Below, in pieces: positions 34,256 through 43,769 of a DNA stretch of 64,000 bases (the stretch's first letter is position 1; the number at the start of each line of letters is the position of its first letter). The DNA comes from Pseudomonadota bacterium (GTDB lineage: Bacteria > Pseudomonadota > Gammaproteobacteria > Pseudomonadales > Pseudohongiellaceae), in assembly GCA_027623555.1 (NCBI GenBank), contig JAQBSZ010000017.1, positions 1 to 64,000 of the forward strand, written 5' to 3'. The notes under the pieces were generated by a model. The model did not search any database. It was not told the origin of the DNA and saw only the letters and a list, made by a program, of their open reading frames with translations. A program made the translations under genes and the position numbers.

Positions 34256-34639
34256 TTATTTCGGCCCAACGAGGTTATACGGATTGCCGTAGAGATCTCG
34301 AATGATACCCGAGATGCCCCAGGGTACTTCCGAGGCAGCATCCACGATCTCCACGCCACTTGCTTCCAGCTTCTTCATGTCAGCCTTGCAATCGTCACTA
34401 CTCAACACCGTCATCAGATTCTTCCCAATGCGTGACTTTTCATCACTGCTGTGGGCTGGGTGCAAGACAAGCTGAGTGTCTGGATTATTTTTTGGAGATA
34501 CCGTTAACCAGCGCATGCCGGGAAGCACGGCGCTGTTATCCATGACTATGTCAAAATCGAGGTTGTTCACATACCAATCGCAAGCCGCCTGTTGATCTTC
34601 AACGTAAACGGTAATATGAGAAACTCTGTTTATAGTCAT
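34256..34639 (-). CDS. VOC/glyoxalase-fold protein
   Basis: A 127-residue protein started at the ATG at 34639 (GGGGA six bases upstream; the longer frame needs a TTG). The pattern INRVSHITVYVEDQQAACDW near the start and GISGIIRDLYGNPYNLV near the end are typical of vicinal-oxygen-chelate proteins. The closest kin are usually lactoylglutathione-lyase-like or resistance-type proteins. The first metal ligand His is present (SHITVYV); substrate unknown. Confidence 0.82.
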   Translation of the reverse strand: MTINRVSHITVYVEDQQAACDWYVNNLDFDIVMDNSAVLPGMRWLTVSPKNNPDTQLVLHPAHSSDEKSRIGKNLMTVLSSDDCKADMKKLEASGVEIVDAASEVPWGISGIIRDLYGNPYNLVGPK

Positions 34640-34663
34640 ACCAATCCCCAACAGTGGTCTTTG

Positions 34664-35077
34664 TTATTGGTTATCCAGCGAACTTTTCGCTGAGCGTCCC
34701 TGTTTTTTCTCCCCGGCGTGTTTCTTGTCTTTCAGGCGTTTCTCTTTAGCTCTTCTACTCGGCCTGGTTGCAATTCGCCTCTTACGTGGTACATTTACTT
34801 TCGCCAGCAGTTTCTCCAATCTATCAATCGCGTCTTGTCTGTTCTTATCCTGACTGCGAAAGCGTTGTGCCTTTATGAGTAGGATGCCCTCTTTGCTTAT
34901 CCTTTTATCAGCATGGTTCAACAACTTGTTCTTCAAGTAATCCGATAAACTGGATTTTGCAATGTCAAATCGAAGCTGAATTGCCGTTGAAACTTTGTTG
35001 ACATGTTGACCACCCGGACCACTGGCCCGTATGGCACATATTTCGAAATCCGCTTCGTGAAGACTTATCTTGCTCAT
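34664..35077 (-). CDS. arfB: Alternative ribosome rescue factor ArfB
   Basis: A 137-residue peptidyl-tRNA hydrolase of the YaeJ/ArfB type. The GGQ catalytic loop is at G22-G23-Q24 in RASGPGGQHVNKVSTAIQLR, and the protein ends in the very basic tail (RKRRIATRPSRRAKEKRLKD onward) that enters the empty mRNA channel of a stalled ribosome. Length is normal. The gene precedes the VOC gene by 24 bp on the same strand. The next 296 bases (35078-35373) have no gene; they carry short repeats of GGAATTC-TGCTTCGCAC. Confidence 0.93.
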   Translation of the reverse strand: MSKISLHEADFEICAIRASGPGGQHVNKVSTAIQLRFDIAKSSLSDYLKNKLLNHADKRISKEGILLIKAQRFRSQDKNRQDAIDRLEKLLAKVNVPRKRRIATRPSRRAKEKRLKDKKHAGEKKQGRSAKSSLDNQ

Positions 35078-35373
35078 CTATCTGCTTATCTTTCTGTTTA
35101 TCTTTCTAGTTATTTTCCGGCACTGACAAATAGCAATTCCTGCAATCCAATCCTACCCGATTCGAGGAAGTGACGGCACCGTTTATCGCCAGGGGAAACC
35201 CCTTATAACCCGTGTTTCCTGCTGTACTGTCCTGAATTCCTGCTTCGCACCGGAATTCTTGCTTCGCACTGCTGTCTAGGTTAATGTCGATGTTTCTTCC
35301 GAATTCAGGGAGTTACGTCTGAGCCAAGCCAATAACACCTGGTGTAAAATCAATCGAAGAAGACTAAACACCC

Positions 35374-36633
35374 ATGAAAAAATTGCCTATTGTCCCGTAT
35401 TTGAAACCCCTTCTGCTGGCCACACTATTATCTGCAAGCAGCGCTGTTCAGGCCCAGGAACCCGTGCGAATCGCCTTCATGGATCCGCTGTCCGGCGCCT
35501 TCGCTTCAATTGGCACCAGCGGCCTGAAACAGATTCAATTCGCCGCCGATTACTTGTTCAATTCCAAAGGTGGCATTCTGGGTGGCCGCATGATCGAGAT
35601 CGTGCCGCTGGATAATCAACAAAGCCCGACCGAAACCCAGATACAATTTCGCCGTGCGGTTAGCGATAACTTGCAAATCATTGTCCAGGGTAATAGTTCA
35701 GCCGTAGCGAATGCTCTGAATTCGGCGGTCACCCGACACAATCGACGCAACCCGGGTCAGGAAATATTGCAGATCAATTATTCTGCCGTCGATCCAATCC
35801 TTACCGAAGAAAATTGCAGCTTCTGGCATTTTCGGTTCGATGCTCATGCCGTAATGAAGTTGAATGTCCTCACTGACTATATTGCCGAGAATCAAGACCT
35901 CAAGAGCGTCTACATAATTGGACAAGACTACTCGTTTGGTCAAGTCGTGTCCGATACGTCGATAAGATTGCTGAACGAGAAGCGGCCTGATATTGAGATC
36001 GTTGGCAACGAATTCCATCCCATCGGGCAAGTGAAAGATTTTACCCCCTACGTGACGAAAATCGTTTCATCGGGTGCCGACGCAGTCATCACTGGCAATT
36101 TCGGTGCGGACATGGTCTCCCTGGCTCGCTCCATCATCGATAATGGCCTGGATATTCCAATCTATACGTTCTATGCCGCCTACGATGGCATCACCGCCAC
36201 GCTGGGTGCCGATGGCAAGAACAAGATTCGACTGATTCACAATGAAACCTCCAACCCGATTCCGACAGAAGAGCGCAAAGCCTTTATTCGTGCCTTCAAG
36301 GCGGCCAATCCAAATAATGACGTTACTCAACCACGCATCATAAATGCGCTTTCGATGATAGTCGCGGCGATGGAAGAAACGCAGAGTACCGATCCTTATG
36401 ATATCGCCACAGCACTGGAAGACATGCGTTTTACCACACTCAGTGGTGAAGAGATCTGGATGCGCGGAGAAGACCATCAGATTTTCCAGTCTCTGCATAT
36501 CTCAGTACATACTGACGAAGGAGTAGAGTTCGATGCCGACAATTCCGGTTTCGGATTGTTCAGTGAATTTCATGTGCCTGCGGAAGAGACCATCGTGCCG
36601 GTAAACTGCAGCATGGATCGCCCGCGCCGTTAG
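35374..36633 (+). CDS. Substrate-binding protein of a branched-chain amino acid/urea-type ABC importer
   Basis: A 419-residue periplasmic protein with a Sec signal (KPLLLATLLSASSAVQA) and a Leu/Ile/Val-binding fold: VRIAFMDPLSGAFASIGTSG, GGRMIEIVPLDNQQSP, VYIIGQDYSFGQVV and VTKIVSSGADAVITGNFG. It is the first gene of a five-gene importer operon. The length and DPLSGAF start place it in the LivK/UrtA/amide superfamily; the ligand cannot be read safely. Confidence 0.88.
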   Translation: MKKLPIVPYLKPLLLATLLSASSAVQAQEPVRIAFMDPLSGAFASIGTSGLKQIQFAADYLFNSKGGILGGRMIEIVPLDNQQSPTETQIQFRRAVSDNLQIIVQGNSSAVANALNSAVTRHNRRNPGQEILQINYSAVDPILTEENCSFWHFRFDAHAVMKLNVLTDYIAENQDLKSVYIIGQDYSFGQVVSDTSIRLLNEKRPDIEIVGNEFHPIGQVKDFTPYVTKIVSSGADAVITGNFGADMVSLARSIIDNGLDIPIYTFYAAYDGITATLGADGKNKIRLIHNETSNPIPTEERKAFIRAFKAANPNNDVTQPRIINALSMIVAAMEETQSTDPYDIATALEDMRFTTLSGEEIWMRGEDHQIFQSLHISVHTDEGVEFDADNSGFGLFSEFHVPAEETIVPVNCSMDRPRR

Positions 36634-36676
36634 TCCGGTTCGTAAGCAGTTACAGAACAGAATCCCCATTAGCCCA

Positions 36677-37627
36677 ATGCTAGATGTCTTTATTTTTGCC
36701 ACTTTAAACGGACTGGTTACTGGTCTGTTGCTATTTATGCTCGCCAGTGGCCTGACCCTTATTTTCAGTATGATGGGCGTATTGAATTTCGCTCATGCCA
36801 GCTTTTATATGCTGGGTGCCTATTTCGCCTATTCCATCAGCCTCTATTTCGGTTTTTGGACAGGGTTGATCTTCGCTCCCCTCATTGTCGGTGTGCTGGG
36901 TGCCTTCGTTGAACGCTACGGTTTGCGCCGCGTTCATCAGGCAGGCCACGTCGCGGAACTGGTGTTCACCTTTGGCCTGGCTTTCTTAATCGAGGAGGCA
37001 GTGCAGTTTTTCTGGGGGCCAGGCACCAAGAATTACCAACAACCTGAACTACTGGACTTCCCCCTGTTCACATTGTTCGGTCAGGAGTTTCCAGCCTACC
37101 GTGGCTTCATGATCGGTATCTCCATAACCATCTTCATTGGCCTTTACTATCTATTAACTCGCAGTCGTATCGGCATAATTATTCAGGCCGCCATCACCCA
37201 TCCCAAAACCGTCGCCAATCTTGGCCACAACGTACCGCTGATCTTCATGGGAGTATTCGGAGTAGGCACGGCCCTGGCTGGAGTCGCCGGTGTTATCGCC
37301 GGCCCGGTATTGACGACATTTCCCGGCATGGCCGTCGTGTTAGGGAGCATTGTCTTCGTGATAGTTGTCATTGGCGGGCTCGGTTCCCTGGCAGGTGCCT
37401 TCATCGCTTCGTTGTTAATAGGGCTGCTACAGTCTTATGCCATAGCCTCGGATGTTGGTGTGCCGGACCTGTTAAACCTGTTAGGTCTGGAATTTGCGCG
37501 TGACCATCCATTAACCGACCTGTGGACTATGACGCTGCCACAGATTGCTCCGATTCTGCCATTTCTTTTGTTAGTGCTGGTACTGATCTTTCGGCCTACT
37601 GGTCTGTTAGGAAAACGGGAACAGTAA
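36677..37627 (+). CDS. LivH-type permease
   Basis: A 316-residue inner-membrane protein with about eight helices. LivH signs are GLVTGLLLFMLASGLTLIFS, MMGVLNFAHASFYMLGAYFA and VIVVIGGLGSLAGAFIASLL. It pairs with the LivM-type protein to form the importer channel. Its TAA shares the last base with the ATG of the next gene, so translation is coupled. Confidence 0.9.
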   Translation: MLDVFIFATLNGLVTGLLLFMLASGLTLIFSMMGVLNFAHASFYMLGAYFAYSISLYFGFWTGLIFAPLIVGVLGAFVERYGLRRVHQAGHVAELVFTFGLAFLIEEAVQFFWGPGTKNYQQPELLDFPLFTLFGQEFPAYRGFMIGISITIFIGLYYLLTRSRIGIIIQAAITHPKTVANLGHNVPLIFMGVFGVGTALAGVAGVIAGPVLTTFPGMAVVLGSIVFVIVVIGGLGSLAGAFIASLLIGLLQSYAIASDVGVPDLLNLLGLEFARDHPLTDLWTMTLPQIAPILPFLLLVLVLIFRPTGLLGKREQ

Positions 37628-38859
37628 TGGCCTTTCTCAAAAAATCAACAATCTGGATCGCGTACTTGCTTGCATTGCTAGTTCTGCCGCAATTCTTCAA
37701 TTCGATTCTGGCCATCTCTATTTACAACCAGATGGCCATCGCCATTGTCTTCGCCCTGAGCTACAACATGTTGTTAGGCCAGGGTGGCATGCTGTCTTTC
37801 GGTCACGCCGTGTATTTCGGTCTTGGTGGATTCTTGGCCGTGCATACCCTGATTATGATCGAATTCGAAACGGTCTATTTCTCAATAATCTTCATTCCCC
37901 TGGTTGGTGGAGTGATAGGTCTGCTGGCCGCTATCTTCATCGGCAGTTTCTCGACTCACAAGGCTGGCACTGTCTTCGCCATGATCTCGCTGGGCATAGG
38001 AGAATTGATTGCTGCCTCATCACTGATCTTTGTCAGCTTCTTCGGGGGTGAAGCGGGTGTGAGTGGAGACCGCACGTTCGGACCACCGCTGTTTGGGGTT
38101 GAGTTTTTGCAGGATGTGGAAATCTACTATCTGGCTGCTGGCTGGGTATTTATCGCGACCGTGTTTATGTACCTGTTTACTCAGACACCCGCGGGTCGCA
38201 TGGCTAATGCCGTACGCGACAACCCGGAACGGGCCGAATTCATCGGGTATAGTGCCAGGCGAGTGCGCTTCATCTCCTTTTGTGCCGCCGGCTTCTTCGC
38301 GGGAATCGCCGGAGGTTTGTTTGCACTGAATTACGAATTTATCACCGAAGAGAATCTCAATGCAGCGACCTCGGGTCGTGTGCTACTGATGGCCTACATC
38401 GGCGGCCTGGGTTACTTCATCGGTCCCATTGTTGGCGCCGTAATCCTCACCCTGATGAACTCACTGCTTAGCAACTACAGTGAATTGTGGATGCTCTACC
38501 TCGGCATATTGTTCCTGCTCACGGTGATGTTTCTCCCGAGAGGATTTGCTGGATTCATCATGATGCATCAGGTCGCCTGGATACGCGGCAAACTGCACAC
38601 TCTGTTCATTCCCTATCTGCTCACGGGTATCCCGGCGCTGATCTTAATTCTAAGCTGTGTTGCCTTACTGGAGATGAGCCATATCGAGGAGGAAGTTCTG
38701 CACTATCTGGGCCTGGAACTGAATCCAGCAACCTTGTTAACCTGGGTGATTACGATTGTCATCGCCAGCGCCTCATTGTTTGCCATTCGCCTGACCTTGC
38801 CTCGATTAAGAGCAGCCTGGGAAGCGGCCAACGCAATTCCCGATAGTGAGGATGGCTAG
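37627..38859 (+). CDS. LivM-type permease
   Basis: A 410-residue inner-membrane protein started at the ATG at 37627. It contains the LivM pattern AIVFALSYNMLLGQGGMLSF GHAVYFGLGGFLAVH, TPAGRMANAVRDNPERAEFI and VLLMAYIGGLGYFIGPIVGA. It is about 80 residues longer than usual LivM, with an extra C-terminal helical pair (LLTGIPALILILSCVALLEM; LLTWVITIVIASASLFAIRL). Three bases separate it from the first ATPase gene. Confidence 0.88.
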   Translation: MAFLKKSTIWIAYLLALLVLPQFFNSILAISIYNQMAIAIVFALSYNMLLGQGGMLSFGHAVYFGLGGFLAVHTLIMIEFETVYFSIIFIPLVGGVIGLLAAIFIGSFSTHKAGTVFAMISLGIGELIAASSLIFVSFFGGEAGVSGDRTFGPPLFGVEFLQDVEIYYLAAGWVFIATVFMYLFTQTPAGRMANAVRDNPERAEFIGYSARRVRFISFCAAGFFAGIAGGLFALNYEFITEENLNAATSGRVLLMAYIGGLGYFIGPIVGAVILTLMNSLLSNYSELWMLYLGILFLLTVMFLPRGFAGFIMMHQVAWIRGKLHTLFIPYLLTGIPALILILSCVALLEMSHIEEEVLHYLGLELNPATLLTWVITIVIASASLFAIRLTLPRLRAAWEAANAIPDSEDG

Positions 38860-38862
38860 GCG

Positions 38863-39615
38863 ATGGCAATTCTTTCTCTAAAAGATGTGCGTAAGAATTT
38901 CGGTAAGACGGAAATTATTCGCGGCGTAAATCTGGATATCGAGCGAGGCGAGAAACATGCGATTATAGGACCCAATGGTGCAGGAAAGTCTACGCTGTTT
39001 CATTTAATTAGCGGCCTCTACGGTGTAACTCATGGCACTATCCAGTTTAAAGAGCATCTGATCCAGAATCGCACTCCCTATGAGATAAGCCGACTAGGGC
39101 TGGCGAGAAGCTTTCAGGTAACGAACATCTTTCCTCGCATGAATGTCTTTGAGAATGTGCGCTGCGCATTGTTCTGGCCGCATGGCTATCGATACTCATT
39201 CTGGCATCTGCTGGGTCGTCAGACTGAACTCAACGAGAGAACCTTGCAGGTGCTCGAGCAGATCGGGCTGCAAGACAAGATGCACTTTCCAGCCGGGGAA
39301 CTCGCCTATGCTCAGCAACGCGCGCTGGAGCTCGGCATCGCAATCGCCAGCGGCGCTGAAGTGATCATGCTGGACGAGCCGGTCGCTGGAATGAGTCACA
39401 GCGAAGCTGAAAATGCTGTCCAGCTGATTCGAGGCATTACCGAAGGCAAGACCTTAATCATGGTTGAACACGATATGAGCATCGTGTTCGATGTGGCAGA
39501 CAGAATATCGGTACTGGTTTACGGCGAAATCATTGCCTGCGACAAACCGGAAAACATCCGTGCCAATCCTCAAGTTCAGGAAGCCTATCTGGGTGAGGTG
39601 GCCGTCAATGCTTGA
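38863..39615 (+). CDS. LivG-type ATP-binding protein
   Basis: A 250-residue ABC ATPase with an intact Walker A (GPNGAGKST), Walker B VIMLDEPVAGMSHSEAENA and the H-loop MVEHDMSIVF. The signature is degenerate: ELAYAQQRALELGIAIASGA has AYAQQ where LivG usually has SYGEQR. The gene ends by overlapping the LivF-type gene by 8 bp. Confidence 0.9.
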   Translation: MAILSLKDVRKNFGKTEIIRGVNLDIERGEKHAIIGPNGAGKSTLFHLISGLYGVTHGTIQFKEHLIQNRTPYEISRLGLARSFQVTNIFPRMNVFENVRCALFWPHGYRYSFWHLLGRQTELNERTLQVLEQIGLQDKMHFPAGELAYAQQRALELGIAIASGAEVIMLDEPVAGMSHSEAENAVQLIRGITEGKTLIMVEHDMSIVFDVADRISVLVYGEIIACDKPENIRANPQVQEAYLGEVAVNA

Positions 39616-40303
39616 GGTCGCTGACTTACACGCCTACTACGGCAAGAGTCACATCCTGCAGGGTGTGAGCTTCCAGGTTCAGGAAGGAGAAATTGTCAGC
39701 CTGCTGGGACGCAATGGAGTAGGACGATCAACTACCATCAAGACGATTATGGGAGAAGTAGAGCCACACGGCTCGATCCGGTTTAAAGGCGAAGAGATCG
39801 CCGGTAAGAAAAGCTTTGAGATCGCCAATCTGGGAATCGGCTACGTTCCGGAGAATCGGGACATCTTCCCTACTCTCACAGTCAGACAAAATTTGCAGCT
39901 CGGTTTGAAATCCATGCGGCAAGAGGGACGCTGGAACCTGGAGGAAGTGTTTTCCATGTTTCCAAATCTTGCCGAGCGCGCCGATGTCGTTGGCGGAGTA
40001 TTGAGCGGCGGTGAGCAGCAGATGTTATGCATGTGCCGCACCCTGATGGGCGATCCTGACATGATAATGATCGACGAGCCAACCGAGGGTCTGGCGCCGA
40101 AAATCGTCGCTCAGGTCGCAAATCTGCTGCAGGAAATTGCCAAACGCGGCGTAGCTATCCTGCTCGTGGAACAGAAGCTCAATATCGCGCTAAAAATCTC
40201 TCACCGCCTCTATGTCATGGGTCATGGTCAGGTAATCTACGAAGGCACACCGGATAGTCTGATGCAAGCCGATGCCGTGCGGGCAGAATGGCTGGAAGTC
40301 TGA
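39608..40303 (+). CDS. LivF-type ATP-binding protein with Arg in Walker A
   Basis: A 231-residue ABC ATPase started at the ATG at 39608. It has LGRNGVGRSTTIKTIMG, LSGGEQQMLCMCRTLMGDPD, MIMIDEPTEGLAPKIV and LLVEQKLNIALKI. The invariant Walker A Lys (GxxGxGKS/T) is Arg here: codon CGA at 39725-39727, residue 40. That residue contacts the ATP phosphates; Arg usually abolishes or weakens hydrolysis. All other motifs are intact. With the LivG-type partner's intact Lys the heterodimer could still run with one active site. Confidence 0.9.
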   Translation: MLEVADLHAYYGKSHILQGVSFQVQEGEIVSLLGRNGVGRSTTIKTIMGEVEPHGSIRFKGEEIAGKKSFEIANLGIGYVPENRDIFPTLTVRQNLQLGLKSMRQEGRWNLEEVFSMFPNLAERADVVGGVLSGGEQQMLCMCRTLMGDPDMIMIDEPTEGLAPKIVAQVANLLQEIAKRGVAILLVEQKLNIALKISHRLYVMGHGQVIYEGTPDSLMQADAVRAEWLEV

Positions 40304-40388
40304 ATAGACTGAATTTTTTACCTCACCAAGTGGCTCCCCAGCAAAAATTCTGGTGTTACACTTAAACAGATTCCACGCTGGGGCAATC

Positions 40389-41381
40389 ATGCGAAAATTA
40401 TTTCATTTTCTGTGCAGCATCATCCTGATCACATTCAGTCCGCTGTCTGGTGCCTGGGACAGCATCGGACATCGTGCCAGCACTTCCATAGCGTTGTATT
40501 TTAGCAGCGAAGAGAAGCGTGCTTACTTGCTGGAGATTCTGACTCAACACCCTCGCTTCGAAATCGATTTTCTAGATGCCATGCCGGCACTCATTCAGCG
40601 AAGTAATGAAGCAGCCAGACGTGAATGGCTGTTGGGTCAGGCGGCATACTGGCCGGATATCGCCAGGGGTCTTCCGGAAACAGAACGTGCCCTCTATAAC
40701 CGCCCTGCCTGGCACTATACCGACGGTGCCTGGGTAAGGGGTGACGCCGCGTTTCAGGGAAATGTCTACATCGATAGCCCACGCTTTCCAGACCGGCCAG
40801 GGGAACTCGGGTCATCGATTCAGAACCAGGCCGATGTACACAACGTGGTTACAGCCCTGGATTACAATGCCAGGGTATTGAAAGATACCGGCAGCTTGCC
40901 AGCCGAACGCGCAGTCGCACTTTGCTGGTTCCTCCACCTGACTGCCGACATTCATCAACCGCTACATGCAGGGTCATTATTTTCCAGAACTCTATTCGCC
41001 ACAGGAGACCGCGGGGGTAATGGTATTCCGACAGATAACAACACACTGCACCTGCGCTGGGACCGGGCCCTGGCCGATTTTGGAGTTTCCGGCAGCACAT
41101 CTCGCACAATCGAACGACTCACGCGCTTTAGCCAACCCAGGATTTTTGGTGTGGAGTCTGACTGGACCACGTGGCTGAATGAGAGCAGGGAAGTTTTGCT
41201 CTCTGTTGTTTACAGTGACGAGATGAAGACGGCAATAATCGCGGCAGATCGCTCCCGGCAGCCGCTGGCGCAATTGCCCTTGGATGAGACTTATATAAAC
41301 CAGATGCAGCGCATCGCTCTGCAACGCATCGGCCTGGCTGGTCTGCGCATGGCAATCTGGTTTGAGAATGAACTGGACTGA
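40389..41381 (+). CDS. S1/P1-family nuclease
   Basis: A 330-residue exported enzyme started at the ATG at 40389; the signal (LFHFLCSIILITFSPLSGA) ends just before W23, which in this family is the mature N-terminus and a zinc ligand. Zinc sites follow as DSIGHRASTSIA, WHYTDGAW, ADVHNVV-like QADVHNVVTALDYNA and HLTADIHQPLHAG with DRGGNGI. Such enzymes cut single-stranded DNA and RNA and remove 3' phosphates, here in the periplasm or outside, probably for nutrient scavenging. Confidence 0.9.
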   Translation: MRKLFHFLCSIILITFSPLSGAWDSIGHRASTSIALYFSSEEKRAYLLEILTQHPRFEIDFLDAMPALIQRSNEAARREWLLGQAAYWPDIARGLPETERALYNRPAWHYTDGAWVRGDAAFQGNVYIDSPRFPDRPGELGSSIQNQADVHNVVTALDYNARVLKDTGSLPAERAVALCWFLHLTADIHQPLHAGSLFSRTLFATGDRGGNGIPTDNNTLHLRWDRALADFGVSGSTSRTIERLTRFSQPRIFGVESDWTTWLNESREVLLSVVYSDEMKTAIIAADRSRQPLAQLPLDETYINQMQRIALQRIGLAGLRMAIWFENELD

Positions 41382-41405
41382 AACCTCACTGGGATAGCTG
41401 TTTTT

Positions 41406-43598
41406 TCAGACAACCTTCGTCACTGGTACTCGTTGCGCGATACTCGCTACCACGTTCCTGATCAATTGGTGCCCCGCTTTATGTTCCAGACTCATGATGG
41501 ACTCTGGATGAAACTGCACAGCCGTGATCGGCAGTGATTCATGTTCGACTGCCATCACCTTGCCATCTTCTGTGCGGGCAGTAATGCGCAAACAATCCGG
41601 TACCCGCTCTGCTACCAGTGAGTGGTAACGCCCGGCGATAAACTTCTCTGGCAGCCCATCGAACAGCGGCGTGCCCTGATGCTCTATCCTGGAAGGCTTG
41701 CCATGCATAGGATAATCCAAAGTAGTAAGCGTTCCTCCAAAATATTCAACGATCCCCTGTAGACCAAGACAGACCCCAAACAGGGGAATTCCTTTATCGA
41801 CAACCCGGGCTATTGTCTCATCCATGTTGAAATCTTTGGGCTGCGATGGGCCCGGAGAAAGAATAACCAGGTCGGTCCGGTGATTCTGCAACCAGCGCTT
41901 GGCCGGCTCGGGTCTCAGGGTAATTAATTCAACACCAAAAGTTCTGAAATAGGCTGCCAGGTTATGTACGAACGAGTCCTGGTGATCGATCATCAGCGCC
42001 TTGAGGCCTGCACCGATGGTGCCGCAGTCCGCCCCATTACCCTGTATTGCTGGTTTTGAATCACCGCGTATCGCATCTAGTAATGCCGAAGCCTTGAGTC
42101 GGGTTTCCTGTTCTTCCTCGGCGGGATCCGAATCGAACAGAAGCGTTGCACCAGCCCTGATCTCGGCTATTCCGTCCTTGATTCTTACCGTGCGCAGTGT
42201 CAGACCAGTATTCAGATTTCCATTGAAGCCGATATGCCCCAGCGCACCACCATACCAATGCCGTGGCGACTTCTCGTGTTGCTCGATGAATTGCATGGCG
42301 GCCAACTTGGGCGCACCGGTTACGGTTACTGCCCAGGTATGCGCCAGAAAACCATCCAGAGCATCAAACTCGGGTCGCAGTTTGCCTTTTACATGATCCA
42401 CCGTATGAATCAATCGCGAATACATTTCGATCTGTCGTCTGCCGATGACCTCAACTGATCCTGGAACACAGACGCGAGATTTATCATTGCGATCTACATC
42501 GGTGCACATCGAGAGCTCAGATTCATCCTTGACAGAATTCAACAGAGCCTTGATCTGCTCTGCATCGCTGATCGCATCGGTGCCGCGTCTTATGGTGCCG
42601 GAAATTGGGCAGGTCTCAATCTGATCCCCTTCCACCCGGACGAACATTTCCGGTGAGGCAGCCACCAGGTACTCTTGCTCACCGAGATTCATCAGCGCTC
42701 CGTAAGGAGCAGGATTGCTGCGCTTCAATCGCGTAAAAACTTCGGCCGGACTGTCCTTGCACGGCTCATAAAAAGTCTGACCCGGAACCACTTCAAACAG
42801 ATCGCCACGTCGAAAATACTCCAGCGCCTGCTCAACAAGCCCGGCATATTCCTCGGGCACATGATCGCAATCTTTCGGGACATGGATAGCCGGAGCAAAC
42901 CGTTTCTTACTACCCGTTCGCCTGAAGCCACCGGTAGTTTCGGTGCGCTTGCGTGAGTTCCAACTGCAACAGTTGAAATCGTAGTTATAACAGAGTGTCT
43001 GCTCGATACGGTGGTCAGCAACAATGATCTGGTCGGGAAGAAACAGCACCATGTCCCTGTCTGCAGGGTCGCGTTGTTGAAATCGCCTGACATCTTCGAA
43101 CTGGAACGTGAGGTCGTATCCAAACGCGCCATATAATCCCAGATAGGAATCTTCCGGGCTGGAGAACCAGGCGACTAACCGGCGTAACACAGAAAAGTGG
43201 CTGGGCCTGCGACTTCGAAGTTCCTCTTCGATATCTGAGTCGTCCACTATAATCTGCAAATCAATAGCAGATTTAGATGATTCCAGCGTCTGTATTTCAC
43301 TACAGTCCTGAATGCCGCGATAAATCTCAGGTAATAGAATTTCGCCACGCTTATTCAGCGCCTGGATGCTAATCTGGCGACCACGCGCCACAAGCTGAAT
43401 TGGCGGATTGACGAAGCCTATATCCCAGCGTGTATAGCGTCCGGGATACTCGAAGCTGGACGCGAGCAGTACACCGACGTTCTCATTGAGTGAGCTTGCC
43501 AGTTCATCGGTGGCCCTCTCATAATCAAGCTCCATGGCGGAACGGCGCACACGAATGCCACTTTTGCATTGATACTGAATTTGTTTATGGTTTTGCAT
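41406..43598 (-). CDS. trpEG: Fused anthranilate synthase TrpE-TrpG
   Basis: A 730-residue fusion started at the ATG at 43598 (GAGG eight bases upstream). The TrpE part (about 1-510) shows CPISGTIRRGTDAISDAEQI, DESELSMCTDVDRNDKSRV, HTWAVTVTGAPKLAAMQFIE and NTGLTLRTVRIKDGIAEIRA. The glutaminase part (about 530-725) has nucleophile Cys in FGVCLGLQGIVEYFGG and the H-E pair in AVQFHPESIMSLEHKAG. It makes anthranilate from chorismate and glutamine. The fusion is typical of Rhizobiales-like Alphaproteobacteria and some others, so transfer is possible. A leader peptide and promoter lie upstream. Confidence 0.93.
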   Translation of the reverse strand: MQNHKQIQYQCKSGIRVRRSAMELDYERATDELASSLNENVGVLLASSFEYPGRYTRWDIGFVNPPIQLVARGRQISIQALNKRGEILLPEIYRGIQDCSEIQTLESSKSAIDLQIIVDDSDIEEELRSRRPSHFSVLRRLVAWFSSPEDSYLGLYGAFGYDLTFQFEDVRRFQQRDPADRDMVLFLPDQIIVADHRIEQTLCYNYDFNCCSWNSRKRTETTGGFRRTGSKKRFAPAIHVPKDCDHVPEEYAGLVEQALEYFRRGDLFEVVPGQTFYEPCKDSPAEVFTRLKRSNPAPYGALMNLGEQEYLVAASPEMFVRVEGDQIETCPISGTIRRGTDAISDAEQIKALLNSVKDESELSMCTDVDRNDKSRVCVPGSVEVIGRRQIEMYSRLIHTVDHVKGKLRPEFDALDGFLAHTWAVTVTGAPKLAAMQFIEQHEKSPRHWYGGALGHIGFNGNLNTGLTLRTVRIKDGIAEIRAGATLLFDSDPAEEEQETRLKASALLDAIRGDSKPAIQGNGADCGTIGAGLKALMIDHQDSFVHNLAAYFRTFGVELITLRPEPAKRWLQNHRTDLVILSPGPSQPKDFNMDETIARVVDKGIPLFGVCLGLQGIVEYFGGTLTTLDYPMHGKPSRIEHQGTPLFDGLPEKFIAGRYHSLVAERVPDCLRITARTEDGKVMAVEHESLPITAVQFHPESIMSLEHKAGHQLIRNVVASIAQRVPVTKVV

Positions 43599-43663
43599 TG
43601 CCAAAGCCTCTTAGTCATTCTTTGCTCAAGAGTTATGGCGAAGTGGGAAAATGGAAAGCAATA

Positions 43664-43686
43664 GACCGCCACAACCCGGGGCGGCC
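43664..43686 (-). promoter_or_regulatory. GC-rich hairpin in the trp leader (possible attenuator)
   Basis: On the minus strand GGCCGCC (from 43686 down) pairs with GGCGGUC (to 43664) over 7 bp with one G-U and a 9-base loop, followed by U-rich sequence with interruptions. It stands 12 bases after the leader-peptide stop and 66 bases before the trpEG start. The U tract is imperfect, so its strength as a terminator is uncertain. Confidence 0.5.
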
Positions 43687-43697
43687 AAAGAAGAAAT

Positions 43698-43760
43698 CTA
43701 CTGTAGTTTCATCTGGCAGCCCGTTTTTTCAAACCACCAGAAATAGAATCGTGAATTCAT
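43698..43760 (-). CDS. trpL: trp leader peptide with tandem Trp codons
   Basis: A 20-codon frame from an ATG at 43760 to a TAG at 43698-43700; the peptide begins MNSRFYFWWFEKTG, with two adjacent Trp codons at 43734-43739 in an aromatic-rich run. It lies 99 bp before trpEG and is followed by a GC-rich hairpin, the layout of ribosome-mediated attenuation. The best promoter would put the transcript start only a few bases before this ATG, so it may be leaderless; a longer in-frame start at 43793 (31 codons) exists if an upstream promoter is used. Confidence 0.7.
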   Translation of the reverse strand: MNSRFYFWWFEKTGCQMKLQ

Positions 43761-43769
43761 AGTCGCGGG

